Below, in pieces: positions 38,700-48,380 of a DNA stretch of 64,000 bases. Source of the stretch: Streptococcus respiraculi (GTDB lineage Bacteria > Bacillota > Bacilli > Lactobacillales > Streptococcaceae). The stretch is from assembly GCF_003595525.1 (NCBI RefSeq), contig NZ_CP022680.1:248001-312000 (forward strand), in the 5' to 3' direction. The notes under the pieces are model-generated. The model was given only the letters and a program-made list of their open reading frames with translations. It was not told the origin of the DNA and ran no database searches. Position numbers and translations under genes: made by a program. The number at the start of each line of letters is the position of its first letter. Positions within the stretch are counted from its first letter, which is position 1.

Positions 38700-38732
38700 T
38701 CCTCATCAAGATGATTCAGACTGATGAAGAGG
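38687..38732 (+). promoter_or_regulatory. Programmed -1 ribosomal frameshift signal
   Basis: Heptamer A AAA AAC in the zero frame (38687-38693), 7-nt spacer, then a stem (CCT..CATC 38701-38707 with GATG..AGG 38723-38732). The -1 frame continues without a stop into 38711-39100, giving a 221-aa fusion. Confidence 0.75.
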
Positions 38733-39100
38733 CGTTGATTTGTGACTTGGCTGAAACGTATCATATAGTGGATTATCAAGCATTGCCCGCTAGTAAGGTG
38801 GCTATTCTAGCGGGTGGTTTACGAGATGATTCAAGAATTAAGATGATTCTTTCTCATCAAGAGATTGCTTTTGATACGTTGGTCTTAGCTGGAATCTTAG
38901 ACCGATTAAGTCTGTTGTACTGGGCACAGACGAAAGATGGTCAAAAAGGGGCAAATCCGCCGGTTTCTATTGTGAACAAACTGCTCCACAAGGAAGTTGA
39001 GAGACAAGAATTGGTCTTTTCATCTGGTGAGGATTTTGAAAAAGCGAAACGGGCACTACTAGAAAAGATAGGGGGTGAGAGTCGATGGCAACTGAATTAG
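38711..39100 (+). CDS. Tail assembly chaperone, frameshift extension (gpT-like)
   Basis: 129 aa if read alone; LICDLAETYHIVDYQALPASKVAILAGGL, SRIKMILS and TLVLAGILDRLSLLYWAQT match the second chaperone domain. No convincing site precedes ATG 38711, and the frame is entered in line from the upstream slippery site, so the normal product is the fusion. Overlaps the tape measure gene by 16 bp. Confidence 0.75.
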   Translation: MIQTDEEALICDLAETYHIVDYQALPASKVAILAGGLRDDSRIKMILSHQEIAFDTLVLAGILDRLSLLYWAQTKDGQKGANPPVSIVNKLLHKEVERQELVFSSGEDFEKAKRALLEKIGGESRWQLN

Positions 39101-41421
39101 GCAAGGCATACGTGCAGATTGTACCTTCGGCTAAAGGTATTAGCGGAGCTATCCAAAATGTTATGGGTCCAGAAGCTGAATCGGCAGGTAAAAGTGCAGG
39201 GCTGAGCTTTGGTTCTACTCTTGTGAAAGCAGTTGGCGGAATTGTGGCAGCCGCAGGGATTGGGAAGCTCTTTTCTGCTAGCTTGATGGAAGGGGCAGAC
39301 CTCCAGCAATCTATCGGTGGTGTTGAAACATTATTTAAAACTAGTGCTGATACTGTCAAACAGTATGCGAACGAAGCCTATAGAACTACTGGGCTGTCTG
39401 CGAATGCCTACATGGAAAGCGTTACGGGTTTTAGCGCTAGCCTGTTGCAATCACTGGGCGGAGATACGGCAAAATCTGCAGAAGTGGCCCACATGGCTAT
39501 GGTCGATATGTCTGATAACGCCAACAAAATGGGGACTGATATGGGGCTCATCCAAAACGCTTATCAGGGATTTGCCAAGCAGAATTACACGATGCTGGAT
39601 AATTTGAAGCTTGGTTATGGCGGGACAAAGTCTGAAATGGAACGGTTGCTGGCTGATGCGGAAAAGCTGACCGGTGTTAAGTATGACATCAACAATCTCT
39701 CAGATGTGTATTCTGCAATCCATGCCATTCAAGGGAAATTAGATATTACTGGAACAACCGCAAAAGAAGCCTCAACAACTTTTAGTGGCTCATTTGAATC
39801 CATGAAGTCTGCTGCTCAAAATGTTCTAGGCAATCTCTCTTTGGGTGCGGATATTGAGCCGTCATTAGTGGCACTGGCTCAAACGACTTCTACCTTTCTT
39901 TTTAGTAATTTCTTTCCGATGGTGGGAAATATTTTAAAGGGTTTACCACAGGCTTTTGCGGTTGTTTTTGAAACTGCGGGGCCTATTTTATTGTCTGGTG
40001 GTCAGCAAATGCTAGAGCAATTGGGGATTGGTTTTGACAGTGGAATGGCTGGTTTTGGCTCAAAAGTCATGACGACCATTCAACCTGTCATTCAAGGTTT
40101 TCAAACTGCTTTTGGGCAATTACCTGGTCTGTTTCAAACGATTGCTAGTTCTGTGGCACCAGTTATTGAAACCATTGCAAATGGCTTTACTCAGTTAGAT
40201 TTTAGTGGGATTCAAGATTTGATATCTGCTATTATCCCCGCCTTAGAAGCGGGCTTTAGTCGGTTTATGTCGATTGCTGGTCCTGCGATTGATAGTGTGG
40301 TTCAATCCTTTGTTGGTTTGTGGAATGCGGCGCAACCATTGATTTCTATACTGGCTGATGCCTTGATGCCAGCTTTTGAAATTCTAGGGTCTTTCCTTGG
40401 AGGGGTATTTCAAGGGATTATGATAGGGATTTCAGGTCTGTTTGACGGATTAAAGATTGCGATTGACTTTTTAACGCCAGTTATAGCATTTCTAGTTGAT
40501 GGTTTGAAGCAATTTGAGCCAGTCTTCAGCATGATTGCTCAGTGGGTCGGCGTTGCCATTGGATTGTTTACTAATTTAGGTTCTATCGGAGAAGGAATGG
40601 GTAATATTCTCAAGAATGCATGGTCTAACATTCAATCAGCTGTTCAGACCGCTGGAAATCTTATCAGCACGGCCATCGAGTATATCAAGTTGGCTTTTAG
40701 TGGCGCTGGAAACGCTGTAGGTGTTTTGAAAAACATCTTCTCGCTTGCATGGATGGCGATACAAGATGTCGTCAATGTTGCAAAAGGAATTATTGAAGGT
40801 GCAATTTCAACCGTTAAGGCTGCCTTCAGCAGTTTCGGTGGCATTGTGTCTAGCGTTGGTGGGAGTGTGACGGGGATTGTCAATAATATCATCTCAACAA
40901 TCAAAGGACTTGCAAATATTGATATTTCTGGTGCTGGTGCAGCGATTATGAATGGCTTTTTAGGTGGTTTGAAATCTGCTTGGGGAGCTGTGACAGACTT
41001 TGTCGGCGGTATTGCAGGCTGGATTGCTGAACATAAGGGGCCGATTTCCTACGATAAGCGGTTGCTGATTCCTGCTGGTAAAGCGATTATGGGTGGACTG
41101 AATCAGGGGTTAGTTGCTAACTTTAGAGAGGTTCAATCTACTGTCAGCGGAATGGCTGGAGCTTTGGTGGATTCTTTTGGAGACGATGGGCTAGAAGCTA
41201 GTCTGACTAGTGATGTTCGTCAAAGTTTAACTAATGACAACCTGTTAAAAAATTCTATGGGTGTTTCTACTCAATCAGGTCTTTTAGACCGTCTAGCGAG
41301 TGTGGAGACGTTACTGCAAGGGATTTTGGACAAGGATTTGTCTGTGTACTTGGATGGTGAAAAGATTGGTCAGAGTACTTATCGTACTCATGGACAAATT
41401 ATGGCAAGGGAGGGAATGTAG
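39085..41421 (+). CDS. Tail tape measure protein
   Basis: 778 aa: TELGKAYVQIVPSAKGISGAI start, GGVETLFKTSADTVKQYANEAYRTTGLSANAYM, long Ala/Gly-rich hydrophobic and helical centre, and LGSIGEGMGNILKNAW repeats. It sets tail length; 778 residues suggest a tail of roughly 110-120 nm by the usual proportionality. Site GGGGGTGAGAG. Confidence 0.92.
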   Translation: MATELGKAYVQIVPSAKGISGAIQNVMGPEAESAGKSAGLSFGSTLVKAVGGIVAAAGIGKLFSASLMEGADLQQSIGGVETLFKTSADTVKQYANEAYRTTGLSANAYMESVTGFSASLLQSLGGDTAKSAEVAHMAMVDMSDNANKMGTDMGLIQNAYQGFAKQNYTMLDNLKLGYGGTKSEMERLLADAEKLTGVKYDINNLSDVYSAIHAIQGKLDITGTTAKEASTTFSGSFESMKSAAQNVLGNLSLGADIEPSLVALAQTTSTFLFSNFFPMVGNILKGLPQAFAVVFETAGPILLSGGQQMLEQLGIGFDSGMAGFGSKVMTTIQPVIQGFQTAFGQLPGLFQTIASSVAPVIETIANGFTQLDFSGIQDLISAIIPALEAGFSRFMSIAGPAIDSVVQSFVGLWNAAQPLISILADALMPAFEILGSFLGGVFQGIMIGISGLFDGLKIAIDFLTPVIAFLVDGLKQFEPVFSMIAQWVGVAIGLFTNLGSIGEGMGNILKNAWSNIQSAVQTAGNLISTAIEYIKLAFSGAGNAVGVLKNIFSLAWMAIQDVVNVAKGIIEGAISTVKAAFSSFGGIVSSVGGSVTGIVNNIISTIKGLANIDISGAGAAIMNGFLGGLKSAWGAVTDFVGGIAGWIAEHKGPISYDKRLLIPAGKAIMGGLNQGLVANFREVQSTVSGMAGALVDSFGDDGLEASLTSDVRQSLTNDNLLKNSMGVSTQSGLLDRLASVETLLQGILDKDLSVYLDGEKIGQSTYRTHGQIMAREGM

Positions 41422-42117
41422 ATGTATATGATTATCAATGGTTTCAATACTTCTGACATTCCTTATTGTCAGTTAATTGATGCTGGAGAGGTTGAAAGCG
41501 CAGCGCCTCGTGTGGCTGAATCTACAACGATATATGGCGCAAATGGGAAGGTCACTATCTGGGATGGCGCTTATGATAACTATGAAAGAACATTGACTTT
41601 TCTCGTTAAAACGTTGGAGGATGTACAACGATTAGTCGAGGTCTTTCGTAGCGAAAAGAATGAAGTAGAATTTTGGTACCAGTTAGGCAGTTTGTTTTAT
41701 GCTGATTTTAAATCAAGCAAATATAAACCGTATGGAATGCACCATTGGACGGTTGACATTACGCTTGATATGTATCCTTTCCGCTATATGAAGAATGTAG
41801 AGGATGTGGTGTTAGCAAGCAGTGGCTCTGTTGTCAACAAGGGGACAGTATATGCGGAGCCAATCATTATCATAGAAGGACAAGGCGATGTTAGTTTGAC
41901 CATTGGCCAACAAACCATGCGCTTGATCTTAAACGGAAAGGCGACAATTGATTGCCGTCATCGGGAGCAGAAGATTTTAAATAAGGATGGACAAATCCAA
42001 AATACCATCCGAAAACGTGGTCCGTTCTTTGAAATCGCAACTGGTCGCTCTGGGGTGACGACAAGTGGCAGTGTGTCGAAAATAACCATAAAGGGAAATT
42101 GGAGGTATAGGGTTTGA
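41422..42117 (+). CDS. Distal tail protein (Dit)
   Basis: 231 aa Dit-type baseplate hub: MIINGFNTSDIPYCQLIDAGEVESAAPRV, FLVKTLEDVQRLVEVFRS and YPFRYMKNVEDVVL. Start follows the tape measure stop immediately (GGGAGGG site); stop overlaps the next start. Confidence 0.88.
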   Translation: MYMIINGFNTSDIPYCQLIDAGEVESAAPRVAESTTIYGANGKVTIWDGAYDNYERTLTFLVKTLEDVQRLVEVFRSEKNEVEFWYQLGSLFYADFKSSKYKPYGMHHWTVDITLDMYPFRYMKNVEDVVLASSGSVVNKGTVYAEPIIIIEGQGDVSLTIGQQTMRLILNGKATIDCRHREQKILNKDGQIQNTIRKRGPFFEIATGRSGVTTSGSVSKITIKGNWRYRV

Positions 42118-45100
42118 TTTATCTAAAAGAGGGGAATATCCCTTTGAATCTTGCTTGGGACGATGATATTGTCCAAGAAGCAAACAGCACCTACCAGCTT
42201 TCTTTTAAGTTTCCAGTGACGGATGAGAAGTGGTCTTTGTTAACAACAGAGACCTTTCTTTTGGCGGATGATTTGCATGGAGAGCAGGAGTTTTTTATCT
42301 TTGATGTGGTCAAAGAAAATGGCTATGTGCAGATTTATGCAAATCAAGTATTTACGCTATTAAATTATTACACTATGTCAAGCATAAACGTAGATAGAGT
42401 TGTAGGTCAGATGGTGATGAATGCTCTTGCTGGCTCTATCGTTCGTAGCCATCCGTTTTCATTTTCTTCTGACATTATGGGACGTCATACGCTGAATGTG
42501 GCTGATAAGTCTGTGATGGATGTACTCGCTAAAGATAAGCACTCTATCCTTGGTCAATGGGGTGGTGACCTTGTCCGTGATAAGTATGATGTGCAATTAT
42601 TGCAAAATGGAGGGACTGAAAACGAGTCCCTTTTCATGTATAAGAAAAATCTAAGCAAGTACCATGAGAGTAAGTCAGTCAAGAGCTTACGGACAAGGAT
42701 TCATTTTCGAAAGAAACTCACTTCTCAAGAAAGCAAGAAGGAGCAGGTCATTCGAGTTACTGTAGATAGCCCACTGATAAATAAATATAGTCAGATTTAC
42801 GAAGCAACCATGGAGGTCAACGACGAATCGGTAAAAGATGTTGCAAGTTTGAAAGAATACGGCAGGCGCTACTTTGCTAGTAATTTGTGTGACCTTGTAG
42901 AGGATAGTTTAGAACTTGAGGTGAAAGGTAAGTCGGATGTCCCCGTCAAGCTGTTTGATACGGTCAGCGTATATCATGAGCAATTTGATACTGATATTCG
43001 GATAAAGATTTCTAAATATCATTTCTCGCCCATGTCCAAAAAATTGAAATCAATCGGATTTGGTAAAGTGTTCCAATCCATAGGAAGTACACTTAGTGGA
43101 ATGGTCAACGACGCTGTGTCAGAATCTACCTCAGCCTTGCTTTCGGACTTCGATGTCCGTTTAGCGAAAGAAATCGAAAATGCCAATCGTGCTTTCGATG
43201 CGAAATTTGACAAAGAGAAAGAAGCAATTGAAGACAGTATCGAACAAGCCAAAGCCAAGGCTGAACAAGGCTATGCTCAGCTAGCCGATGATTTCGACAT
43301 AGCGCTCACTGACCAACGTAATGAAGCAATAATTGAGAGGCAATCGTTATTAGAAAGCATAGAGGAAACACGTCAGAAGCTTCAAAATATCCGTGTCGGA
43401 AGTCGTAACTACATACGTGATTATAGCTTCAAAGCGGGTTTTGACAGAATCTTGAAGAATCATGGGGATTGGCGCTTTGAACGCATTACGGATAGTCGTA
43501 TTCCTGGTGGATATGCGGTAAAGGCAACTTATCACGGCGCAGAAAAGAATTCGGGCATTTCTTTGGGTCTTATCAATTTGACAACGAGCGAATGGTTAGG
43601 TCGTGAAGTGACGTTTAGTGTCTATGTTAAGGCGAACCGAAATCGCAAATTAACAAACTTTGGGCACGAGACAGGTGGTCTTTTTGGCGAAAAAGATATT
43701 ACAACGGAGTGGCAACGATTCAGTAAGAGTTTTGTTGTAACGTTACATCCAAGTAATAGCAGTTGGACAGGTGTTGCGTTATATGATGAAAGTGAAGACA
43801 AGTTTTCAAATGGCGACGAATTGTACTTTGCAGTCCCTCAACTAGAAGATGGAACTGTCGCTACTACTCCAAAACCTGCACCAGAAGACAACGAGGTCAG
43901 TCTTGCGTCGGTTGAACAACGCATAGATAGTATATCTGCTAGCGTTTCTTCGTTGGATTTAGATGGTGTTCTGAAAAAATCTGAGGTTCTGATTGAAGAT
44001 GGACGTGTTCAAATAGGTACTGGAAAGGTCCTAGACGGAAACGCAGTCGCAAGTCTTTTGACAGTTCAACCAGAAGCAATTCGGGCGGTGACAGATAAGA
44101 TAGTTATTACCTCAAAACAATACAATCTTGTAAGCGATGAATACAAGAATGTTTGCAGGCGTGTGACCCAAAGTGGTTATGTGATGGACATTCCTTTGGC
44201 GATTAATGAGAGAGAGTTTTCGATTACAGGAGAGGCTATGCGTGTATCAGGAAGTGGTAGTCTGCAATTTTACTGCGTGGTATTTTATGGCGATGGAAGC
44301 AGGGTGGGAACGGGCTATACATCTAGTCTTATGAACACGACCAAGGCGCCTTTTAGCTTAACTTCCAAATTTACTACAACTAGCGGTAAAAGCGTGTCTG
44401 GTATCAGATTTTATATGAACGTCTCATCTTCTGATGTGTGGGAGGTGTGTAACCTATCCATTATGCCGAAAATTGGTGCAGAGCTAATCGTTGACGGGTC
44501 TATCACAGCTGATAAACTAAACGCAAATAGCGTGCGAGCAGGTATCCTGACCGCAAACTCTATCACGTCAAACATGATTGCTTCAGAGGCAATCACGGGT
44601 GATAAGCTGAAGGTAGATACCGCACTAATCAATAAACTTACAACAAATGATGCACTGATTCGAAATTTGACTGCTAAATCAGCGTTTATTACAGCGATTC
44701 AAGCGATTGACTTGAGTGCGTCACGAATTAAGAGCGGAGTCTTGCAAGCACGAAACGGTGCGATGAGGATTGACCTTGATAACGCTGGAATTTCATTTAA
44801 AGAAAAAGCAACACTTAAGTTTGAATCAACCGGCAATATCTTTTACAGAGAGAAAAAACATCCAAAGGGGCATAATACCATTGGAGCCCTCATGTTTAAG
44901 GATAGTCGAGGCGGAGGTGTTCTGACGGCCTTAGGCAATACCTCTCATCAGTCTGTCGAAGCTATGCGAAATACACAAGGGGAAGGTGGATGGACAGGTG
45001 ATTTTGCGGGTGTCAGAGTCATTCGTGATGATAGAAACACACAATGGGACCGTGTCGACATCATCGCAGATAGGATTATCATGGCTCACTCTACTAATTT

Positions 45101-45278
45101 CCAAGATAAACACAATAGCGGATTTTATTTCTATCCTACGGCAGTCAACGGCTGGTGGAATTTGGGGAGAATTTTACAACTTATTAGCAATAAGTTTGAA
45201 CAACACGGATGGGGAGGAATTGGAAATATCTACAGCTTAACTTATAAAGAAGAAACTAATCCAACTCAATTCACGTAA
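42114..45278 (+). CDS. Tail-associated endopeptidase / tail spike protein
   Basis: 1054 aa with TTG start 42114 (GGAGGTATAGGG) overlapping the Dit stop. Residues about 1-330 are the prophage tail endopeptidase/hub domain (YLKEGNIPLNLAWDDDIVQEANSTYQLSFKFP). Residues 330-420 form a coiled coil, 425-590 a jelly-roll carbohydrate-binding-like domain (NYIRDYSFKAGFDRI), and 790-880 a GITADKLNA-type beta-helical repeat stem. The C-terminal head probably binds the host surface. Confidence 0.85.
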   Translation: MIYLKEGNIPLNLAWDDDIVQEANSTYQLSFKFPVTDEKWSLLTTETFLLADDLHGEQEFFIFDVVKENGYVQIYANQVFTLLNYYTMSSINVDRVVGQMVMNALAGSIVRSHPFSFSSDIMGRHTLNVADKSVMDVLAKDKHSILGQWGGDLVRDKYDVQLLQNGGTENESLFMYKKNLSKYHESKSVKSLRTRIHFRKKLTSQESKKEQVIRVTVDSPLINKYSQIYEATMEVNDESVKDVASLKEYGRRYFASNLCDLVEDSLELEVKGKSDVPVKLFDTVSVYHEQFDTDIRIKISKYHFSPMSKKLKSIGFGKVFQSIGSTLSGMVNDAVSESTSALLSDFDVRLAKEIENANRAFDAKFDKEKEAIEDSIEQAKAKAEQGYAQLADDFDIALTDQRNEAIIERQSLLESIEETRQKLQNIRVGSRNYIRDYSFKAGFDRILKNHGDWRFERITDSRIPGGYAVKATYHGAEKNSGISLGLINLTTSEWLGREVTFSVYVKANRNRKLTNFGHETGGLFGEKDITTEWQRFSKSFVVTLHPSNSSWTGVALYDESEDKFSNGDELYFAVPQLEDGTVATTPKPAPEDNEVSLASVEQRIDSISASVSSLDLDGVLKKSEVLIEDGRVQIGTGKVLDGNAVASLLTVQPEAIRAVTDKIVITSKQYNLVSDEYKNVCRRVTQSGYVMDIPLAINEREFSITGEAMRVSGSGSLQFYCVVFYGDGSRVGTGYTSSLMNTTKAPFSLTSKFTTTSGKSVSGIRFYMNVSSSDVWEVCNLSIMPKIGAELIVDGSITADKLNANSVRAGILTANSITSNMIASEAITGDKLKVDTALINKLTTNDALIRNLTAKSAFITAIQAIDLSASRIKSGVLQARNGAMRIDLDNAGISFKEKATLKFESTGNIFYREKKHPKGHNTIGALMFKDSRGGGVLTALGNTSHQSVEAMRNTQGEGGWTGDFAGVRVIRDDRNTQWDRVDIIADRIIMAHSTNFQDKHNSGFYFYPTAVNGWWNLGRILQLISNKFEQHGWGGIGNIYSLTYKEETNPTQFT

Positions 45279-45293
45279 GCGAAGGAGAAACAC

Positions 45294-45527
45294 ATGAACG
45301 AGTACTTATATACACACATGATTGCGGACTTGTCTGATCAAGTTAAGAATAAGACGTTGGAATCTGCGGAGTATCGTGCACGTCTAGCGCAGGTAACAGA
45401 AGAAAAGGCGCAGGTTGTGCAGGATTTGGCATTTGTCCAAAAAGTTTTAGACTCGGACAAGGACTTGAAAGAGCTCTTTGATGAGCAGACTAAGAAACTA
45501 GAAGAGGAGGTAGCACATGGCGCTTAG
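45294..45527 (+). CDS. Small phage tail-region protein
   Basis: 77 aa, coiled coil (SDQVKNKTLESAEYRARLAQVTEEKAQV). AAGGAG site. Commonly present after the tail spike in streptococcal phages; unknown function. Confidence 0.65.
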   Translation: MNEYLYTHMIADLSDQVKNKTLESAEYRARLAQVTEEKAQVVQDLAFVQKVLDSDKDLKELFDEQTKKLEEEVAHGA

Positions 45528-46002
45528 GGTTTATTCATCGGCTTCTTACAATCCAACGACAGGCAAAACACTTGTCGGGATAAAAGAAAGTGATGACAGA
45601 GAGACCGTTTTATTCAATGCAACTCTGGATGGTGACCACACAAACGATTCAGACGCAGATTTGATTAAGCTAGCGCTTGATTGGTTCACGCTTCGGTATG
45701 TTAAAGCCTTCTCAGACCAGCTCTTAAATGACAAGGTCAATGAAGCGACAAAGGCTGCCAAGGCTTCTCAGGAAGCAGCGGATGAGGCGAAGGCTTCGAC
45801 TGAGGAAATCAGACAGGCAACGGAGCAGGTCAAGGCGATGGTTCGTACGGTGTCCTTGACCCTTAATGAAGCGTTAGGTATGCTTTTTGAGGACAAAGAC
45901 AGTGAAGAAGAGATGTCTGATGACGATGAAGAATCGGAAGATACCGCAGAAACAGAGGTAGTTTCAGATGATGAACATGAAACAACTATTGAAAACAATT
46001 AA
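45517..46002 (+). CDS. DUF1366-type phage protein
   Basis: 161 aa: SASYNPTTGKTLVGIKESDDRETVLFNATLDGDHTNDSDADLIKLALDWFTLRYVK matches DUF1366. The coiled middle and very acidic tail (SEEEMSDDDEESED) are unusual in composition. Overlaps the previous gene by 11 bp. Confidence 0.75.
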   Translation: MALRVYSSASYNPTTGKTLVGIKESDDRETVLFNATLDGDHTNDSDADLIKLALDWFTLRYVKAFSDQLLNDKVNEATKAAKASQEAADEAKASTEEIRQATEQVKAMVRTVSLTLNEALGMLFEDKDSEEEMSDDDEESEDTAETEVVSDDEHETTIENN

Positions 46003-46027
46003 AACGATAACAGAAAGAGGGACAATT

Positions 46028-46156
46028 ATGATGGTTAATTTTTACGCGATGGAAATTTTAGAAGGCTGGATTACAATCGAACAAGTGCCAAAACGCTTTC
46101 GTAAGCGGGTGCAGGAGTTGGTGAAGTTGGCTGAAACTGGATTAGATAAAGAGTAG
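46028..46156 (+). CDS. CD1375-like small phage protein
   Basis: 42 aa (or 41 from the second ATG): NFYAMEILEGWITIEQVPKRFRKRVQELV, the compact pattern of CD1375-like proteins found between tail and holin genes. AGAGGG site. Confidence 0.7.
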   Translation: MMVNFYAMEILEGWITIEQVPKRFRKRVQELVKLAETGLDKE

Positions 46157-46173
46157 TCGCAAGGCTACTCTTT
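46148..46173 (+). terminator. Hairpin before the lysis cassette
   Basis: Perfect AAAGAGTAG/CTACTCTTT stem with 8-nt loop. No U-run follows, so it may be a weak terminator or mRNA stabiliser. Confidence 0.45.
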
Positions 46174-46189
46174 AAGGGAAGGAGACACT

Positions 46190-46483
46190 ATGCCAGAAAG
46201 TATCAAAGCAGAGTTTTTGCTTTGGCTTGTTGGAACAGCTATTCCTTGTATTAGTATGTACATTACAAATAAAGGCAAAATCAAGGAAGCGGAACATCGT
46301 ATGACTGTCCTTGAAATGAAAGTGGAGCAAGCCGAATCAAAAGCTGCGCATAATGCGACACGTCTTGACGGACACGATGAGCAATATCGCGCTATGTATG
46401 CGATTGTGGAACAGGTCAAGCACTTATCTACAACGCTCGAAGAAGTCAAGCATGATGTCAAGAGTTTAACACGAAAGGAGTAA
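46190..46483 (+). CDS. Holin-associated membrane protein
   Basis: 97 aa: one hydrophobic N-terminal helix (FLLWLVGTAIPCISMYI) then a coiled coil (EAEHRMTVLEMKVEQAESKA, LEEVKHDVKSLTRKE), XhlA-like in layout. Lysis accessory by position. Confidence 0.65.
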   Translation: MPESIKAEFLLWLVGTAIPCISMYITNKGKIKEAEHRMTVLEMKVEQAESKAAHNATRLDGHDEQYRAMYAIVEQVKHLSTTLEEVKHDVKSLTRKE

Positions 46484-46490
46484 CATACAC

Positions 46491-46718
46491 ATGATTAACT
46501 GGAAAGTACGCTTACGCAATCCACGTTTTTGGGTTGCTTTATTATCAGCCGTGGCGCTACTGGCGCAACAGATAGGCTTGAATGTGTTCCCTGAAAACTG
46601 GAAAGAAGTTTTAAATACTGTCTTGACAGTTCTTGCGATTGTGGGGATTGTAGAAGACCCTACAACAGCAGGTCTATCTGACAGCGAGCGGGCTATGAAC
46701 TATGAAGAACCAAAATAA
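46491..46718 (+). CDS. Holin, phi LC3 family
   Basis: 75 aa: NWKVRLRNPRFWVALLSAVALLAQQIG, LNTVLTVLAIVGIVEDPTTAGLSDSERAMNY, the phi LC3 holin signature. Two membrane helices. Releases the endolysin. Confidence 0.92.
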   Translation: MINWKVRLRNPRFWVALLSAVALLAQQIGLNVFPENWKEVLNTVLTVLAIVGIVEDPTTAGLSDSERAMNYEEPK

Positions 46719-46734
46719 GTAAAGGAGACATAGC

Positions 46735-46845
46735 ATGAGAGCGATAAAACGCTTATTGTTAATGATGATGTTATTACCTATGGGTTATATCGCTTTCGTG
46801 CTTAGCCCGTTTATAGAATTATTTTATAAGGAGGGAAATAGATGA
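46735..46845 (+). CDS. Small phage membrane peptide
   Basis: 36 aa, hydrophobic (LLLMMMLLPMGYIAFVLSPFIELFY) with AAAGGAG site and ATGA-type overlap with the endolysin start. Possibly a lysis modulator; unknown. Confidence 0.5.
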   Translation: MRAIKRLLLMMMLLPMGYIAFVLSPFIELFYKEGNR

Positions 46846-48200
46846 CAGTAAATACTGAGACGGCAATTGCCTGGTTCGAGGCTAGAAAAGGTAAAGTAAG
46901 TTACTCCATGGACTATCGTGATGGTCCGAACAGCTACGATTGCTCAAGTTCTGTTTATTATGCTTTGATGTCAGCTGGCGCTATTTCGGCTGGTTGGGCA
47001 GTTAATACTGAGTATGAGCATGACTGGCTCATTAAGAATGGTTATACACTCATTGCAGAAAATCAAGACTGGGGTGCAAAGCGTGGAGATGTCTTTATTT
47101 GGGGACGCCGTGGTCAGTCTAGCGGTGCAGGTGGGCATACTGGCATTTTCATTGACTCGGATAACATCATTCATTGTAATTGGGGCAGAAGAGGTATTAG
47201 TGTTGATCATTATGACACAGTAGCAGCCGCTAGTTGCTATATGTATTGTTATGTTTATCGTTTGACAAATCAAATCAGCACAACCGCTGGAAAAAGCCTT
47301 GACACCCTTGTTCAGGAAACCCTTGCAGGTAAGTATGGAAATGGCGAGGAGCGCAAAAAAGCGCTTGGTAATCAATACGAGGCTGTTATGGCAGTCATCA
47401 ATGGCAAAGCTACGACAGTTAAAAAGACGATTGACCAGATGGCGCAAGAAGTAATTGCAGGTAAGTATGGAAACGGCGAGGAGCGAAAAAAATTGCTAGG
47501 TTCTGATTATGACGCAGTTCAAAAACGAGTGACGGAAATTTTACAAGGCTCTACATCGTCACCCGTTTCGAAACCGACAAAAGAAGCTGGCGATTTGTCC
47601 TTTAATGGTGCTATCTTGAAAAAAGCAGTACTGGACAAGATTTTGGAAAACTGCAAAAAGCACAATATCCTACCAAGCTACGCCCTAACCATTCTTCATT
47701 TTGAGGGCTTATGGGGCACCTCTGCGGTTGGTCGAACAGACAACAATTGGGGCGGTATGACCATGACATCAAACGATGAGCGCATTACTCGTCCAAGCGG
47801 TGTCACAGTCACCCGAGGTCTGGCCAGACCGTCAAATGAGGGTGGCTACTATATGCACTATGCGACAGTAGACGACTTTTTGACGGACTGGTTCTATTTG
47901 TTGCGAGCTGGTGGCTCTTACAAAGTTAGCAGTGCAAAGACATTTAGCGAAGCAGTCAAAGGCATGTTCAAAGTTGGGGGTGCAGTCTATGACTATGCGG
48001 CTACAGGGTATGAAAATTACCTGGTAGGTGCTTCTAGTCGCTTGAAAGCAATTGAAGCTGAAAATGGTAGTTTGACTAAGTATGACCTAATTCCCGACAC
48101 GCCAAGCAATTTACAGCCCGACAAAATAGACGTTGCGCTTGACGGTATCGAAGTATCTATCAATGGTGTGAAATATACGCTTAATAAGAAGCCGATATAA
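46842..48200 (+). CDS. Bifunctional endolysin (amidase_5 / two CW_7 / glucosaminidase)
   Basis: 452 aa. Residues 1-145 form an NlpC/P60-like peptidoglycan peptidase (amidase_5): Cys in NSYDCSSSVYYAL (near 31) and His in GGHTGIF. Two Cpl-7-type cell-wall-binding repeats with the shared core AGKYGNGEERKK lie at about 152-190 and 198-235. Residues 250-410 form a glucosaminidase (LHFEGLWGTSAVGRTDNNWGGM). The order matches the lambdaSa2-type streptococcal endolysins, which cut both stem peptide and glycan. Confidence 0.92.
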   Translation: MTVNTETAIAWFEARKGKVSYSMDYRDGPNSYDCSSSVYYALMSAGAISAGWAVNTEYEHDWLIKNGYTLIAENQDWGAKRGDVFIWGRRGQSSGAGGHTGIFIDSDNIIHCNWGRRGISVDHYDTVAAASCYMYCYVYRLTNQISTTAGKSLDTLVQETLAGKYGNGEERKKALGNQYEAVMAVINGKATTVKKTIDQMAQEVIAGKYGNGEERKKLLGSDYDAVQKRVTEILQGSTSSPVSKPTKEAGDLSFNGAILKKAVLDKILENCKKHNILPSYALTILHFEGLWGTSAVGRTDNNWGGMTMTSNDERITRPSGVTVTRGLARPSNEGGYYMHYATVDDFLTDWFYLLRAGGSYKVSSAKTFSEAVKGMFKVGGAVYDYAATGYENYLVGASSRLKAIEAENGSLTKYDLIPDTPSNLQPDKIDVALDGIEVSINGVKYTLNKKPI

Positions 48201-48206
48201 AACAAG

Positions 48207-48244
48207 CAACCCCGCTCAGAGGAATCTGGGCGGGACTTTTTTGT
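48207..48244 (+). terminator. Terminator of the phage late operon
   Basis: CCCCGC/GCGGG hairpin followed by ACTTTTTTG, right after the endolysin stop. Confidence 0.8.
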
Positions 48245-48259
48245 TGTGTAAAAAATAAA

Positions 48260-48280
48260 TTCGTCCGAAATTCGTCCGAA
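48260..48280. promoter_or_regulatory. Putative integrase arm sites, right
   Basis: Same two TTCGTCCGAA decamers, one A apart, as at 15642-15662 and in the same orientation, 100 bp from the attR core. Confidence 0.6.
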
Positions 48281-48380
48281 ATAATTTCTATATTTATCCG
48301 TATTTATCCAAATTAAAAATCAAAAAAGCCCGATTTTATGGGCTTTTAACTTGGTTAAATCCTGATAAAACAGGTATAAA

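Noticed and set aside
46971..47447. 158-aa antisense open frame in the endolysin gene
   Set aside because: Shadow of a well-supported endolysin reading frame, with no start signals.
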